Source: Rhizophagus clarus (Eukaryota > Glomeromycota > Glomeromycetes > Glomerales > Glomeraceae). Taken from it: a stretch of 64,000 nucleotides of DNA. The notes beneath the pieces are model-generated. The model searched no databases. It was not told where the DNA came from and saw only the letters and a list, made by a program, of their open reading frames with translations. The translations under genes and the position numbers were made by a program. Shown one piece after another: positions 12,112-22,604 of the stretch; positions within the stretch are counted from its first letter, which is position 1, and each line of letters begins with the position of its first letter. The stretch covers positions 372,001 to 436,000 of the forward strand of contig BLAL01000165.1 in NCBI GenBank assembly GCA_015698045.1. The letters are read 5' to 3'.

Positions 12112-12681
12112 TTACTGATAATACAATAAGAAGGAATTTGCTTTATTTATATTGCTTTAATGAATTGGAGTATCAAAAGTATTAGATTAATATTGTATAA
12201 TTTTTTAAAATTTTTTTTTATGTAATAAAGTCATCATATCGCCTGAATTTAGCATAAATACAATTTTATTTTTTTCGATGCATACATAATCACAAAGTTA
12301 AAAAACATAATGCCATCCTAGGCCTTATAATGCATCATATAGTATTATTTCTTTGCTCCTATATTTATGGTAAATTTCTACAGCTAATACTGCTAACTAA
12401 GAGATTCTTACACTTCATTCATTTGGGAAAATAAACAGAAATTAGCTTATCAAACATGCATTCGCATAGGTAGTATAACCGTGAAGAATCTTCACAATCA
12501 AAAATCATGTGCGCGTGAACAATTGTTCACGCTGATCACTTTCGCCAAGAAAAAATTTTTATTAATATGAAAAATAAATACAAAGCTCAGGACATAGCCC
12601 GTGATACATATTATTTTTCTATGCTAACACTCTATCCTATTATTCTGTTTTTACCCACTTCGATAAGCCCTGTGATTCGAT
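12112..12681. other. intergenic region between convergent CRN genes
   Basis: AT-rich, no gene. It carries two neighbouring dyads: GTGAAG-AAT-CTTCAC at 12481-12495 and a perfect 20-base palindrome at 12513-12532. Confidence 0.5.
12513..12532. repeat. perfect 20-bp palindrome
   Basis: GCGTGAACAATTGTTCACGC equals its own reverse complement. It lies between two convergent CRN genes, 18 bases after a smaller hairpin. It could be a protein-binding dyad or a terminator stem. Confidence 0.6.
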
Positions 12682-14173
12682 CTAACTATCAAACACCCAC
12701 TTGATTTGCCCAAACAAGTTTTCGACAGGCTTTGCCAAGTCCTTACAGGTTAAAACAGAATTATTAATTGGTAGTGGTGAGGGCGACAAAAAACTCAACA
12801 ACACTTCTACCTTTCCTTCACTATTATTCTCAGAGCTAGACGAAACTAGTTTAATTATGACCCAATCTACAGCAGTTGATACAATCCCATACATTACATC
12901 CTCATGTAAACCTGCCGTATCATAACTACATTTTTTAGGATTGCGCTGGATGGATGTCTGTAGTTGGACTGCATTCTGTGCAATACCTTGATTGATGTCC
13001 TCTTTTTTTGCCTCGGTAACTGTGATGATTGTATTTCCCACTTTTATGACCCAATCAACTGGTCCTTTTCCATGGCTTCCAGAAATTTCGTATTGGGAGG
13101 TAGACTTTCACCTCACCATCAAAGATTGATGCAACACTGTAAATAATATGAGAAATAAACTCACAACGAGTGGCTTCATTGGCGCTAATGATGTGTTAGG
13201 ATGTTTTGTGTAATCTCAATAATTCATCTATAACCAAACTTTGAATCTCTTTCGGAGTATCCTTGACACCTCCATCAAAAAGTGATAATCCGTTATAATC
13301 GTCTGCCTTCAAGCTGAAGACTGCCTTCATCTTTGGAAAAGTATACGAAGAGAAAGGTTGTTGCACTACAAAAACAGCCATGCATAAATTAACTGATCAG
13401 ACATTTGGTAGAATTGGTACGTGAATATCCTAAATATCTAGATAGTACTTACACGTATTCACAACAATTTCCAGATCCACCTTGGGGTTAGTAGTCCAGA
13501 TAATACTCGTTAAATTCTCATCGGTAGAAAACTGAATAACTTTACGCTCTGTCAAGATCTCAACCGTATCACTCTCTACCGTTGCACTCTGGGAACTCAA
13601 ATCTGAATTTCTACGCATTTTACCTGTCGAAATTTTTCTCTTCAAGCCAGCGCCACCTATTACATAACCTATTACGATATGCTCGTTCTCTGTCCTATCT
13701 GGAAACGTGAAATATTCACAAAGCTTCTTAAAACTTTCCAATAACACCATTTCTCGGCTCACTGTCCATTGAAAATTCGCACTCTTATGCCCATACGTTG
13801 CGGTGCAGTGAACTTCTTTCGTCTCAACAGGACGCTGTACAATTATATGTATGTGCTCGTCGGCTGGCTGGGAGGGAAAGTATTTGCTAATCTTCGAAAG
13901 AGGTGGAAGTTCCTCACCACCAAGGTCCTCCTTGATATTAACGTTAATTTTTGTGTTGACGAGTTCAAGTTTCTTGTTTTCTTCTTTGAGGGAAATGTCA
14001 ACTTTCCATAACTTGAGTTCTTTGGGAGCAATGTTATCGAAAAAAGGCTTTTGGTTCTCCTTGATAGCGTCCTTGAGCCTGTTGACAGTCTTATTATTAT
14101 CAATATCAACTTCGAAAACATTTTCATAGGGGTTTTCACCCACGACCAAACAACTGAGTGTGATAGTTGACAT
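12682..14173 (-). pseudogene. Crinkler (CRN) with D...ExK nuclease C-terminus, broken
   Basis: Exon 1 (14173-13453) starts with the textbook CRN header: MSTITLSCLVVGENPYENVF, LWKVDISL, and ISKYFP...EHIHIIVQRP by residue ~113. A GT-AG intron (13366-13452) leads to exon 2 at 13365. The 296-aa frame ends at TAA 13196-13198. The same frame continues beyond the stop with recognisable protein (ANEATRCEFISHIIY...). A frameshift near 13080-13090 then leads to PVDWVIKVG...IITVTEAKK, a D...(E)xK nuclease core of the PD-(D/E)xK superfamily, ending at 12682. So an ancestral header-linker-nuclease CRN has one stop and one frameshift just before the catalytic core. Either it is a pseudogene or it makes a truncated protein without nuclease. 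Confidence 0.75.
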
Positions 14174-14471
14174 AGCGCTTTTATAGAAATATTTGGGTCA
14201 GTCAAAAAAAGTGTGTTATGTTCTGAAGTAAGATAAAATTTTATTTCTATTTGGGAAAGAGAATACTGGGCATTAATATAGGTTTTTATATAGCACAGGC
14301 ATTGCATCATTACACGTGATCCATTTCTCATATCCAGTACAATATTAATACTTTATTTATGAAATAAAATGTTGCCAGAACATGGCCTACAATACATAAA
14401 AATTGGCCGTTAAGGCACTTCGCATGACTATATCGCTACATGATAATGAAATATAGATAAAAAAAATCTAA

Positions 14472-14747
14472 CTACAGGATATATATAAGGATGAGACCCT
14501 CTTCAATGTGATTGATATTAAAATACTTAGAAATCCTATCATCTAGTTCCAACACTTTCTCTGGCCCTCTTGGATCTTCCACACGAAGCTTAATATTATT
14601 AGGAACCTCAATATTTCGTCTTGCCATTTCTTTTCTAATAGTGGGTATGGCATTTCTGACCAATGTTTGCCAGGTTATTTTGATTGTGAAGATGTCATTA
14701 TCTGATTTATTATGGACTTTAAACCTGAAGTCAATAATATTGGCCAT
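14472..14747 (-). CDS. stand-alone CRN-header-like small protein
   Basis: 91 aa from ATG 14747. The sequence MANIIDFRFKVHNKSDNDIF, then KLRVEDPRGP, LDDRISKYF and EEGLILIYIL, follows the order of the CRN header: an N-terminal strand, a central LRxW-like strand, D-I-SKYF, and a final hydrophobic strand replacing HIHIIVQ. Nothing follows the header, so it is a free ubiquitin-like module. It lies 300 bases upstream of the broken CRN gene on the same strand. It may be a degenerate CRN or a small protein modulating header interactions. The similarity is modest. Confidence 0.45.
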   Translation of the reverse strand: MANIIDFRFKVHNKSDNDIFTIKITWQTLVRNAIPTIRKEMARRNIEVPNNIKLRVEDPRGPEKVLELDDRISKYFNINHIEEGLILIYIL

Positions 14748-14759
14748 TTTTTTCGATTC

Positions 14760-15300
14760 CTAATGTCAAGGCTCATAGTGAGAATTTTCTTTTGGATTGG
14801 CGCTCGTTCCCATACATACATAACTTCTGACATATACATACCTTAGCAAAGCACTTACAGGTAAAATTTTCGCAGGAAAGTTGGCTGAACTTCCACATAC
14901 TCCTACATGCTTTATATCTTGCCAGGGGAAAGAAAAAGTTAAGGAGATATGAGGCGTAATTAGAATTGTCATCTGATGCTGAGAGTCCCTTGAAAGCACA
15001 TGCAAATGGAATTTTCAAACCTTTTCACATATAGATCTACCGGAGAGATGCTAAAGTAGTTAGTTCTTATAGATCTCGAAATTGCGAGTCCCTCAGCCCT
15101 TCATAACATATGCTTTTGACGTTAATATTTACTTTTAGAGTTGGTCCTGTGTTGCTTCTAGACATTCTTTCACGTTTTCTCATGAAAAAAAATAAAGGTT
15201 AATATGTTTTTTCGAATATATATGCGAAAATTAATATGTCACACAAACAGATCATGTGATTCACATATTTTTGTCGTACAGGAGTGACCCAGCAAATTCT
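14760..15300. other. no gene recognised
   Basis: Spacer with two overlapping minus frames (79 and 81 codons, 14766-15018) that have no family resemblance and cysteine-rich, irregular composition. I consider them chance frames. Confidence 0.45.
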
Positions 15301-15318
15301 TCCAAGCTGGTGATCACT
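15283..15318. terminator. hairpin at the 3' end of the Ser-rich small gene
   Basis: AGTGA-CCCAGC pairs with GCTGG-TGATCACT around an ~11-base loop. The stem overlaps the stop codon of the small gene at 15314. It fits the pattern of 3'-end hairpins seen for neighbouring genes of the virus-like block. Confidence 0.3.
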
Positions 15319-15526
15319 GCTTCAGACTAAGCCTTTCCACTATCTCATCTAACGCAAGCTCTTCCAAACCATCCAAACGAACTTTAAACGCATTCTCAGA
15401 TGGCGAACTAGACTCAGAAGAGCTTGATTCAGATGAACTAGTCTTGGATGAAGTAGACTTAGGCAGGATATTGGTTAAGGCTGTCAGATGCTTTATCCTG
15501 AGTGCCTTCGGCTGGTCACTTTCCAT
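15314..15526 (-). CDS. small Ser-rich hypothetical protein
   Basis: 70 aa from ATG 15526. A short basic N-terminus is followed by a serine run (SSKTSSSESSSSESSSPSE) and a hydrophobic helix ending VERLSLKQ. No domain recognised. It belongs to a run of short minus-strand genes with the coiled-coil gene (15704) and the recombinase-like gene (16118), as in compact virus-like elements. Confidence 0.35.
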   Translation of the reverse strand: MESDQPKALRIKHLTALTNILPKSTSSKTSSSESSSSESSSPSENAFKVRLDGLEELALDEIVERLSLKQ

Positions 15527-15703
15527 TTTAATTATTTATCTGATAAACTTAATATCTTTGACCGAAAAATATGTAAAGCGCCTGGTTTGATTATTTCAGA
15601 CTACTAAGTGCTTAACCTTTCTCGGTCACGCCCTCTTCGTTGCTTAGTCAGAGGCGCAAAAGCATGAGGGACATCCTTTTTACCAATCAGCGAGGGAACT
15701 GTT

Positions 15704-15997
15704 TCATGTTAAGTCGACCACAGTTTCCCTATCTACACATTCGTTCAGATCTTCTAATTTGGTCTCTAAAGACTTTACATTTTTCTCTAATCTTTTTACC
15801 CTCTTTTCTAAAGTTTTATGTTGAGAATGATAATCTTCCAATTGTTTCTTTAGTGCTCTATTTTCACTGGAAAGTGCACTATATAGTTCTGCATTTTGCT
15901 CATTTAGTCCAAATGCCTGGGCTAATATTTTCATATATCTAATAACTTCCTGCTCGCTAGCTATACTATCGGATGAATGCTTTTGATCAGCTATCAT
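15704..15997 (-). CDS. small coiled-coil protein
   Basis: 97 aa from ATG 15997. Residues ~45-88 have clear heptads with L/V at core positions (ENRALKKQLEDYHSQHKTLE and onward), so a parallel coiled coil is likely. No catalytic motif. Same strand as the recombinase-like gene whose remnant ends 120 bases upstream, and as the Ser-rich gene downstream. It may be a structural or accessory protein of the element. Confidence 0.5.
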   Translation of the reverse strand: MIADQKHSSDSIASEQEVIRYMKILAQAFGLNEQNAELYSALSSENRALKKQLEDYHSQHKTLEKRVKRLEKNVKSLETKLEDLNECVDRETVVDLT

Positions 15998-16073
15998 TTT
16001 TGTGATGTATTCTATATGCTAGATTTTGTCTTGAACGAAAAAAATAAAATTACGCATATTGATATCCCAACTC

Positions 16074-16088
16074 GATCCCTCTGGGATC
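16074..16088. terminator. short GC hairpin after the recombinase-like gene
   Basis: GATCCC-TCT-GGGATC forms a 6-bp stem about 30 bases downstream of the stop at 16118 on the minus strand. Possible transcript 3'-end signal. Confidence 0.3.
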
Positions 16089-16117
16089 CCTCTAACCCTT
16101 ATATGTGAATAATGTGA

Positions 16118-17268
16118 TTAGTTTTCATCAAAAAACATGAATGGGTTTGCTTGATTGTAAGGCATTCCACGAGGTCTGTAATTTACTATAGTATACCTCT
16201 GCGATGACACAGTGTTATTTTTAGGACTATGTCGAAGTGCTTGACTAGCAATAGTATTAGCTTTTGATAGATTCCTAACTCCACTCGCTACAACAGCAAA
16301 TACAGCTCCTAAATTACGTAAGGAACTAGGAAGTAACAGCTTACCCGTTTTGGGAAGAAATTCAGTTTTTTTCAGAAACCTACTCAATATTCCAGTTTCA
16401 GGCGTCCCTAGGTTTCCTAACCATCTGGAAGATATTGCTTCCTGAATCCATGTAAGCAATTGCTTTGCCCGTTCCTCATTCTTTTCAAGTGATCTAAACA
16501 CTCGAGGAATATCCTGTTGATCTCGATTTTTACATATCCTGTTACACCTCCATTGGATATACGCAAATCTTTAATTTCAGCTGGATGGATACAGAGTATA
16601 ATCATTATATCAGCTAGGGCCTGTTTGTCAGGTGTATTAGATACATCATACGAATCCAATCTCTCCTTAACCGATTCTAACAAGAAGTGGTCCCAATAAT
16701 GAATTCCTTCATCTTCGCATAATAAACTCTTTGTCTTTTGGATTTTATTCGATAAAGTGGTCATCCCTAGAATCTTCGTAGCTTCGATTATTGCCTTTGG
16801 GGTATTAAGCTTCCGCAATTCCTTTCAGAGCCTACTGAGACTAGACGTGCAGGCAACCAGATTAGGGGATGTTTCAGTTAATGCTTTAGCTATAAGTTTT
16901 ACTTCTTTTTCACCAAGGCTATCCCGCATAATACGCTGAGCCGTTTCTCTAATAATTTCTCCTTCTGGGATAATATCTGATACTTGGCAGGCGCTTTTAG
17001 CACAGCATATATTCACTTCCGCTTCTGCCCCTCCTTCTTTGGGGGTCACTTGACTTTTAGTTCGACCAGTTCTTTAAGAAGGTATCAACACAAATGCTTG
17101 TTCTTTACTAAAATTATATCTTTTTTGAAGACAATTACAGGCCTGGCGCCTTTTTTCTCTATCATCTTTCAAGAGGTCATGCATTTCTGGCGCATACTGA
17201 CTGAGCTCTTTGATACTCATCTCATTGAGTTGGTAGTCTGTAACGAACTTGGTTGCAATTGCAGACAT
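16118..17268 (-). pseudogene. probable tyrosine-recombinase-like protein, broken
   Basis: Starts at ATG 17268 (MSAIATKFVTDYQLNEMS). The frame runs through TAA at 17074-17076 and TGA near 16826. It continues as KELRKLNTPKAIIEATKILG to about 16530, where a one-base shift in an A run leads into QDIPRVFRSLEKNEERAKQL and on to 16118. About 380 codons are represented. Two segments suggest the tyrosine recombinase fold: HPAEIKDLRI near the usual catalytic-Arg helix, and SSLRNLGAVF...QALRHSP...QRYTIV, which mimics the R...LGH...Y series. The first catalytic Arg is not obvious, so the call is tentative. In virus-like elements such enzymes act as integrases. Confidence 0.5.
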
Positions 17269-17279
17269 GTTGTGGTAAG

Positions 17280-17760
17280 TAGACTATGGTGGTAGTTAGA
17301 TTAATCTGTGATATTCACATTATATATCTTGGGATAAAGTTCAATTCAAAAAAATATTCTGATAATATTCGCTACCTTATGGTCAGTGGGTAAAGAATGT
17401 TATAACTTATTGCAGGCTCTCTATGAGGCCACTGGCTGGGGTATCTTTTATATATATTTGAAAATTGCAGGTAGATAGGATAAGCGAAAAAATATATAGT
17501 CAAGGAACTGCCATTCTGAGGCTATGAACTAATTATTTGTATCGAATCACATTTTAGTAAAAAGCTCGTGCTAGAGCTAATATATGTTCCAATCCTAAAA
17601 CATTTGTCTTGGTGAATGCATCATATAAAGCACTTGGTCTATATTTCGAAGGAGCTAAATTCGGGTGATGGAGGAATTTCATGAGTACGTTATTCCTTCA
17701 AGCTTTCGTTTCTTCATGCCTCCAGCATAATTTTAATAATTGGCATAAGGTGAGATTGTG
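17280..17760. other. no gene recognised
   Basis: 480-base spacer between two minus-strand genes; AT-rich and without a plausible frame. It should contain the promoter of the recombinase-like gene. Confidence 0.4.
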
Positions 17761-18072
17761 TCAATTAGCTTTGAGCAAGATTTGCAATAGACTTATTTTT
17801 TCGTTAACTATTGCTAGTAAACTTCTTTCTGATACAATATCCCAAATACGATAGGAAATGAAAGAAAGATATCTTCTTAATATTGGCAATTCATGTAAAG
17901 ATGGGATCAAAAGCCTTTCTTCTCTCCAATGCATATATCCGCCATGTAACAATTTACGATATACTGACTCATTTATAATTATCATGCGATTAGTTTTGGG
18001 ATTGTAGATGTTTTTGTGAATCCCATCTGCCGATTGGTCTAATATGTCCATAGCGTTAGTATGAAAAGTCAT
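17761..18072 (-). CDS. small hypothetical protein of the virus-like block
   Basis: 103 aa from ATG 18072 (MTFHTNAMDILDQSADGIHK). Contains NPKTNRMIIINESVYRKLL, an SAP- or KilA-like strand-helix pattern, then a helical, Arg/Leu-rich second half. I recall related short predicted proteins in Rhizophagus but no function. It is divergent from the zinc protein at 18161, with 88 bases between the start codons, so a shared compact promoter is likely. Confidence 0.5.
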   Translation of the reverse strand: MTFHTNAMDILDQSADGIHKNIYNPKTNRMIIINESVYRKLLHGGYMHWREERLLIPSLHELPILRRYLSFISYRIWDIVSERSLLAIVNEKISLLQILLKAN

Positions 18073-18160
18073 TTATGACTAATCTTAATACCGAATAATT
18101 TAAATACACATTTTATTATAAATTAAAAGTGAAAAGGCTTTTATATCCTAAAATACTTAC

Positions 18161-18448
18161 ATGAATCGTGTTACTTGCCAGTATATCAAGAGAGATGGTT
18201 CCATTTGTGGGGGAATCTGTACTCGTACTACTGGTTGTTCAAGGCACTGGAAATTATATGAAAAAAATATGAAAAAAAGATCATGCCTGGTTTGTGAGTT
18301 TCCTACTGATGCTGATTCAGGGTATTGCGCCAAATATTGTTCCAAATATTCTGCAAAGTACCATGCACATAATTATCGAATGAGGCAGAAGTATATAGCC
18401 GAAACTTTTCAATCTGGAATTCCCTCTGAATTGCCTGCCGAGGGGTGA
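18161..18448 (+). CDS. small Cys/His-rich, zinc-binding-like protein
   Basis: 95 aa from ATG 18161. Cysteines and histidines are spaced as CQYIKRDGSICGGICTRTTG, CSRHW, then CLVCEF and YCAKYC. This gives two likely zinc sites, the second a CxxC...CxxxC type. The C-terminus is basic and Tyr-rich (AKYHAHNYRMRQKY). Such small zinc proteins are common late or transcription-related genes in DNA viruses, but no family is assigned. It converges on the primase-helicase gene; the hairpin at 18491-18540 lies between the two 3' ends. Confidence 0.5.
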   Translation: MNRVTCQYIKRDGSICGGICTRTTGCSRHWKLYEKNMKKRSCLVCEFPTDADSGYCAKYCSKYSAKYHAHNYRMRQKYIAETFQSGIPSELPAEG

Positions 18449-18490
18449 GCAAATAATATTATTAGAGCTTGGAACCAGTATAAAAAAAAT

Positions 18491-18540
18491 ATGAAGGCTT
18501 CTCCAGAATTATTATATAAAATATTGCGAGAAACCTTCAT
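18491..18540. terminator. hairpin between convergent gene ends
   Basis: ATGAAGG (18491-18497) pairs with CCTTCAT (18534-18540), and TTCTC (18499-18503) with GAGAA (18528-18532), leaving single-base bulges and a loop containing TTATATAAAA. It sits 43 bases after the stop of the plus-strand zinc gene and 37 bases beyond the ancestral stop of the minus-strand primase-helicase. A related copy lies at 31758-31805. Confidence 0.5.
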
Positions 18541-19434
18541 CTTAAAAGTATACACCCTGGCCGAAGTATGGTATATTTACATTAATATTTTATCGGGCGA
18601 AAGCTCGCTATAGCCATACTGAGTTTCTTTTTCATCTACCCAGTAAATTTCTTTTTCTGTTTGGTATGGAGATAACGCGGGGCATCTTTACTATCAAAAG
18701 ATCCAACTAGATATTAATGTCTACTATTCTTATCTATAGCCTTAAATTTCAACCTGTATGTTGCATTCAATAAGCCGAGTTTCACTCAAATTGTCATTAA
18801 GCCTGATTTTTTAGTACTGCGTGATGCCTCTGTATTATCGAATACTCGAGCCATTTTGGGAACTAAATCCTGAAGATAAGAAATCGATTCAGAAGTATTC
18901 AAGCACCCCTTAACATCATCGGTTTTATATCTCGCCCTATCATCGATATCTTTAGCAGGTGTACAAATTTTTAGTAATTCTAGGCAGATTCGATGCTTCT
19001 CAGCTCGAGTTGCGGTTGTGAGCCTATCTTCTCTATAATCTTTACGGAAAATAGCCTCAACAGCCGTTTCATTGTCAGTACCAGCATCTCGTAACTGCCT
19101 ATAAGCCCTAAACCATTTCATGTGATTGTAATTCCCATACTTTGAGATGAAATTCTTGGTCAATGATTCAGGCGAAATCTCATAACATTCCACAATATGA
19201 TGCCGGTCTAAAGAGCACATCTCTTCTAAAGTCTTCTTTGGTTTATTCTCCAATAATTTGGCAGTCTCACGATCGACAATAGTAGCATTAGATACATCTG
19301 CTATCTCCTCCGCTTTAATGATAGAGGAACTCGCCTTCACTGTTTGGAATAACAATATCGTAGTATCTTCAGGTTTAGGAATGACTTCCATGACAGAAAT
19401 TACCATACCCGCATTTTGGAGAAAATCAACCATC

Positions 19435-19436
19435 CT
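19435..19436. repeat. 2-bp target duplication (left)
   Basis: CT immediately left of the terminal repeat at 19437. The partner CT lies at 28981-28982. Removing the element and one copy restores the host reading frame exactly. Confidence 0.8.
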
Positions 19437-19479
19437 CATCAGGAAATTTTATAGTGCGAAAAGTTGCGCAAAATTACGC

Positions 19480-19805
19480 ATCATAATATTTTGTAAGTTT
19501 CCAGACCCGCCGCAAGTTTGCAGAAGAGTAATATTTCGTAACTTTTTAAAATATTTCGAAATATTATGATATGCAAAGTTTCGTAATTTTATGGTTCGTA
19601 ATATTCTGTAATTTTACGCATTCGCAATATTTCATAATTTTACATAATATTTCATAAGTTTTCAGACCCGCCGCAAATTTGCGTAAGCGTAATATTTTGT
19701 AACTTTTTAAAATATTTTGAAATATTATGATATGCAAAGTTTCGTAATTTTACTGTTCGTAATATTGTGTAATTTTATTGCGTAATATTTCGCAACTTTT
19801 TAAAA
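19480..19805. repeat. left subterminal repeats of the transposon
   Basis: Two ~160-bp units (starting near 19485 and 19646) share a CAGACCCGCCGCAA(G/A)TTTGC core and a following AATATTATGATATGCAAAGT segment, mixed with many CGTAATATTT words. Such subterminal arrays are typical transposase-binding regions of CACTA-type elements. Confidence 0.65.
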
Positions 19806-20009
19806 TATTTTGACGATTAAATTCATTTTTGTACTATAAGTTTATATAATGTATATTTTATTAGATATAATATGAATTAAATTATAAAAATTACAAGTAT
19901 TTATTACTATATACAGAATATATAAAAGTAAAAAAAGAAAGAGTAACGATACAATTAGATGTAAAAAGAAGAGAAACAGCTATAGTAACGTTGGTATTAG
20001 ATATAAAGA

Positions 20010-20660
20010 TAAAAGAAATATTGTTAGTATTGTTAGTATTAAGGTAAAAAGAGTTAAAGAAACAGTAAAAGGAGTAAAAGAAACATGGATATTATCGTTA
20101 GTATTAAAGTACAAGTAAAAAGGAATAAAGGAAACGTAGATAGTATTGTTAGTATTACGACATAAAGTAACAAAGAGGTAAAAAAAACGCGTTAATATTA
20201 AAATAATTAGTATTAATAAATAAATATTTCTATACCTGCAAAGTAATTGAACAAAAGAATAAAGAAATAAAGAGAAAGGAAAAAATAAACATGTTGTTAG
20301 TATTGTTAGTATCATTAGTATTAAAGTACAAGTAAAAAGGAATAAAGGAAACATGGATATTATTGTTAGTATTACGATACAAAGTAACAAAGAGGTAAAA
20401 AAACGTGTTAATATTAAAATAATTAGTATTAATAAATAAATATTTCTATACCTGCAAAGTAATTGAACAAAAGAATAAAGAAATAAAGAGAAAGGAAAAA
20501 ATAAACATGTTGTTAGTATTGTTAGTATCATTAGTATTAAAGTACAAGTAAAAAGGAATAAAGGAAACATGGATATTATTGTTAGTATTACGATACAAAG
20601 TAACAAAGAGGTAAAAAAAATGAAAATAATTAGTATTAATAAACAAATATTTCTATACCT
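20010..20660. repeat. ~216-bp tandem repeat, about three copies
   Basis: TATTTCTATACCTGCAAAG recurs at 20225, 20441 and 20648 (periods 216 and 207), with the intervening sequence almost identical. The array produces a long Leu/Ile/Phe-rich minus frame (19980-20669) that is a by-product of the repeat. Confidence 0.75.
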
Positions 20661-20897
20661 GCAAAGCAATAAATTATGAAATATATGTAAATATATTGTA
20701 TATAATTAAAGAAATAATAAAAAGAAGAGACAAAAAAATTAAAAATATTGAACAAAAGAATAAAGAAATAAGAGACAAAAATAAATAAGACAAAAAACGT
20801 GTGCATGATTAAATGATTAAATCACATGCAAGGATCAACCTAATTTTGATTGGCCAGAAAATACGATATCGTAAAATTACGGAAATCTGCATTTTAA

Positions 20898-21130
20898 AAA
20901 ATCATGTACATCATTACAGAAATTGTATATGCACAATTACTAAATATCATTCCCTCGTGATAAATTAAAAATTATCAACACAAATTCAACACAAATTCAA
21001 CAAATTTAACGAAATTTGGCCAAAATTAACAAATTTTTTACCAGAATTATCAACACAAATTGAACACAAATTAAACACAAATTTCAGCTACGATTTATTT
21101 ATGTCACACCCATATTGTTAAGAATTAATA
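20898..21130. repeat. long internal inverted repeat, left arm
   Basis: This arm (ACAATTACTAAATATCAT, then a GTGATAAAT word, AACACAAATTCAACAC repeats, TTTGGCCAAAATTAA, TTTATTTATGTCACACCC) is repeated in reverse complement at 26838-27066. The arms enclose the transposase and the accessory gene. Identity is high but not perfect. Confidence 0.7.
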
Positions 21131-21206
21131 ACCATTTTATTTATTAAAACTATATTATTATGGTAAAAAAAATGCTATTACGTGTGATATATATAAAAAA
21201 TAATAT

Positions 21207-22604
21207 TTATTTCCTATGCAACCCATAATTCTCTAATAAACTATTTACATATCGACCTTCCTCCTCCGTGTTATAAGAGTCACTAGAAAGTATATCATCG
21301 TCAGCTATGCCATTGTTAGTCATACCATTGTTGGCCGCACTATCGTTAGCCGCACTATTGTTAGGCCTACCATCGTTAGTCGCACCATCGTCAGCCGCAC
21401 CTGCTCCATCGTCAGCTGCTCTATCACCACCATTATCTACATCATTACCATCATGAGAATCGTCGTCCGAATGTATAAATTTATCCCTATTTTCCAACTT
21501 TTGCTAAAAATAAATAAATAAATAAATAAACTGTAATTCAAATAATTCACATTTTGCAAATTGTAAATTAAAAACTTACTAAGTTGTTGATTATCTTCGA
21601 CTTCATTATACTTTCGCTCATTTGAATGTTTTGATTATTAGGATTTAAGTACGTTTCACATATGCTAATCGCATAAGCTATTTGGGTTTTTAAGGGATTT
21701 TCATTTTCTTTTCGCTACTTATCAATTATCAGCAACATATATGTCGTAGGTTGCCCATCTTTAACCTTTTTAAATAGGTTGTTGTAACATCTTTTCACCT
21801 CCGTCTTACTCTTCCATTCCTGAATCTTTGACAGACTAACCTGAGTGTTAATAGACGGTAATTTATGCCCAGTCGCTTCAAAAACAGAATACATAACATC
21901 TTTGACTCTAGACGTGAACGTCCCTCGTATGCTTCTATGTTGTTGTACTAACTATTAAAAAAAAATATTAGTATGAAATTTAATAAAATTCATAATTGCT
22001 TTAACTTACAGTCAGGGCAATTTTTTTTCGAAAAAAATAATCCATTGATTTTTTTTGAACTGGCGTATAAATTCTGGGTTTTCGTCTTTTAAATATTTTT
22101 TGGTAGCAAGTTTGTACTCGTCTTGCGAAGAATAAATAAAATTTTCAAATAAAATTTTTGACACCTTCTTAACGAGCTCCTAATCAAATGAGGTTAGCAT
22201 TTCAGGTTTATATTAAATAATATTCATCTTTATTACCTTTATATACTCCAGATTTATTGTATTATTATTTTTGTTATCATCGTTGAGCTTTTTTTCTATG
22301 CCTGAGAGACGGGTTTCGAGATTTTTTTGTCTGGTGATAAGAACTTCAAGCTTAGAAATTATCTGCGAATTGGTTCTTAATAGTTTCTCTATTGATTTTT
22401 TATTAACTTTAACAATAAAATATAATTTACTATATATTATATAATTACTTATAAAAAATATGATACATATCATGTCATATATACCTTCAACATTATCGTC
22501 TGATAATCTTATTCGTTTCTCAGCTTCACTACTCTTCTCAGTATTACGTCTTGAGATTCTTTCATTATCATCAATATTTCATTTTCACCACGTTTTGTAG
22601 CCAT
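21207..22604 (-). pseudogene. accessory gene of the transposon, coiled-coil/acidic, broken
   Basis: Begins at ATG 22604 (MATKRGENE), then a one-base shift leads into DDNERISRRNTEKSSEAEKR and an intron. Further exons encode a coiled coil (RQKNLETRLSGIEKKLNDD, near 22290), ELVKKVSKILFENFIYSSQD (near 22160-22030), and HRSIRGTFTSRVKDVMYSVF (near 21950-21700). An in-frame TAG sits before RKENENPL. The last exon (21207-21497) is Asp/Asn/Ala-rich with AANDSAANNG-type repeats. No known domain. Probably a second protein of the element, comparable to DNA-binding TnpA-type partners of CACTA transposases, but that is inference. Confidence 0.45.

Noticed and set aside
13769..14331. Several frames overlapping the CRN header on both strands
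   Set aside because: They are shadows of the spliced CRN gene, which has the clear family signature.
14766..15018. Cys-rich overlapping minus frames as a secreted small protein
   Set aside because: The two frames overlap each other, cysteine spacing is irregular and no signal peptide with cleavage site is convincing.
19980..20669. 229-codon hydrophobic minus frame resembling a membrane protein
   Set aside because: It is produced by the 216-bp tandem repeat (a multiple of three), so its Leu/Ile/Phe pattern repeats exactly with the DNA.
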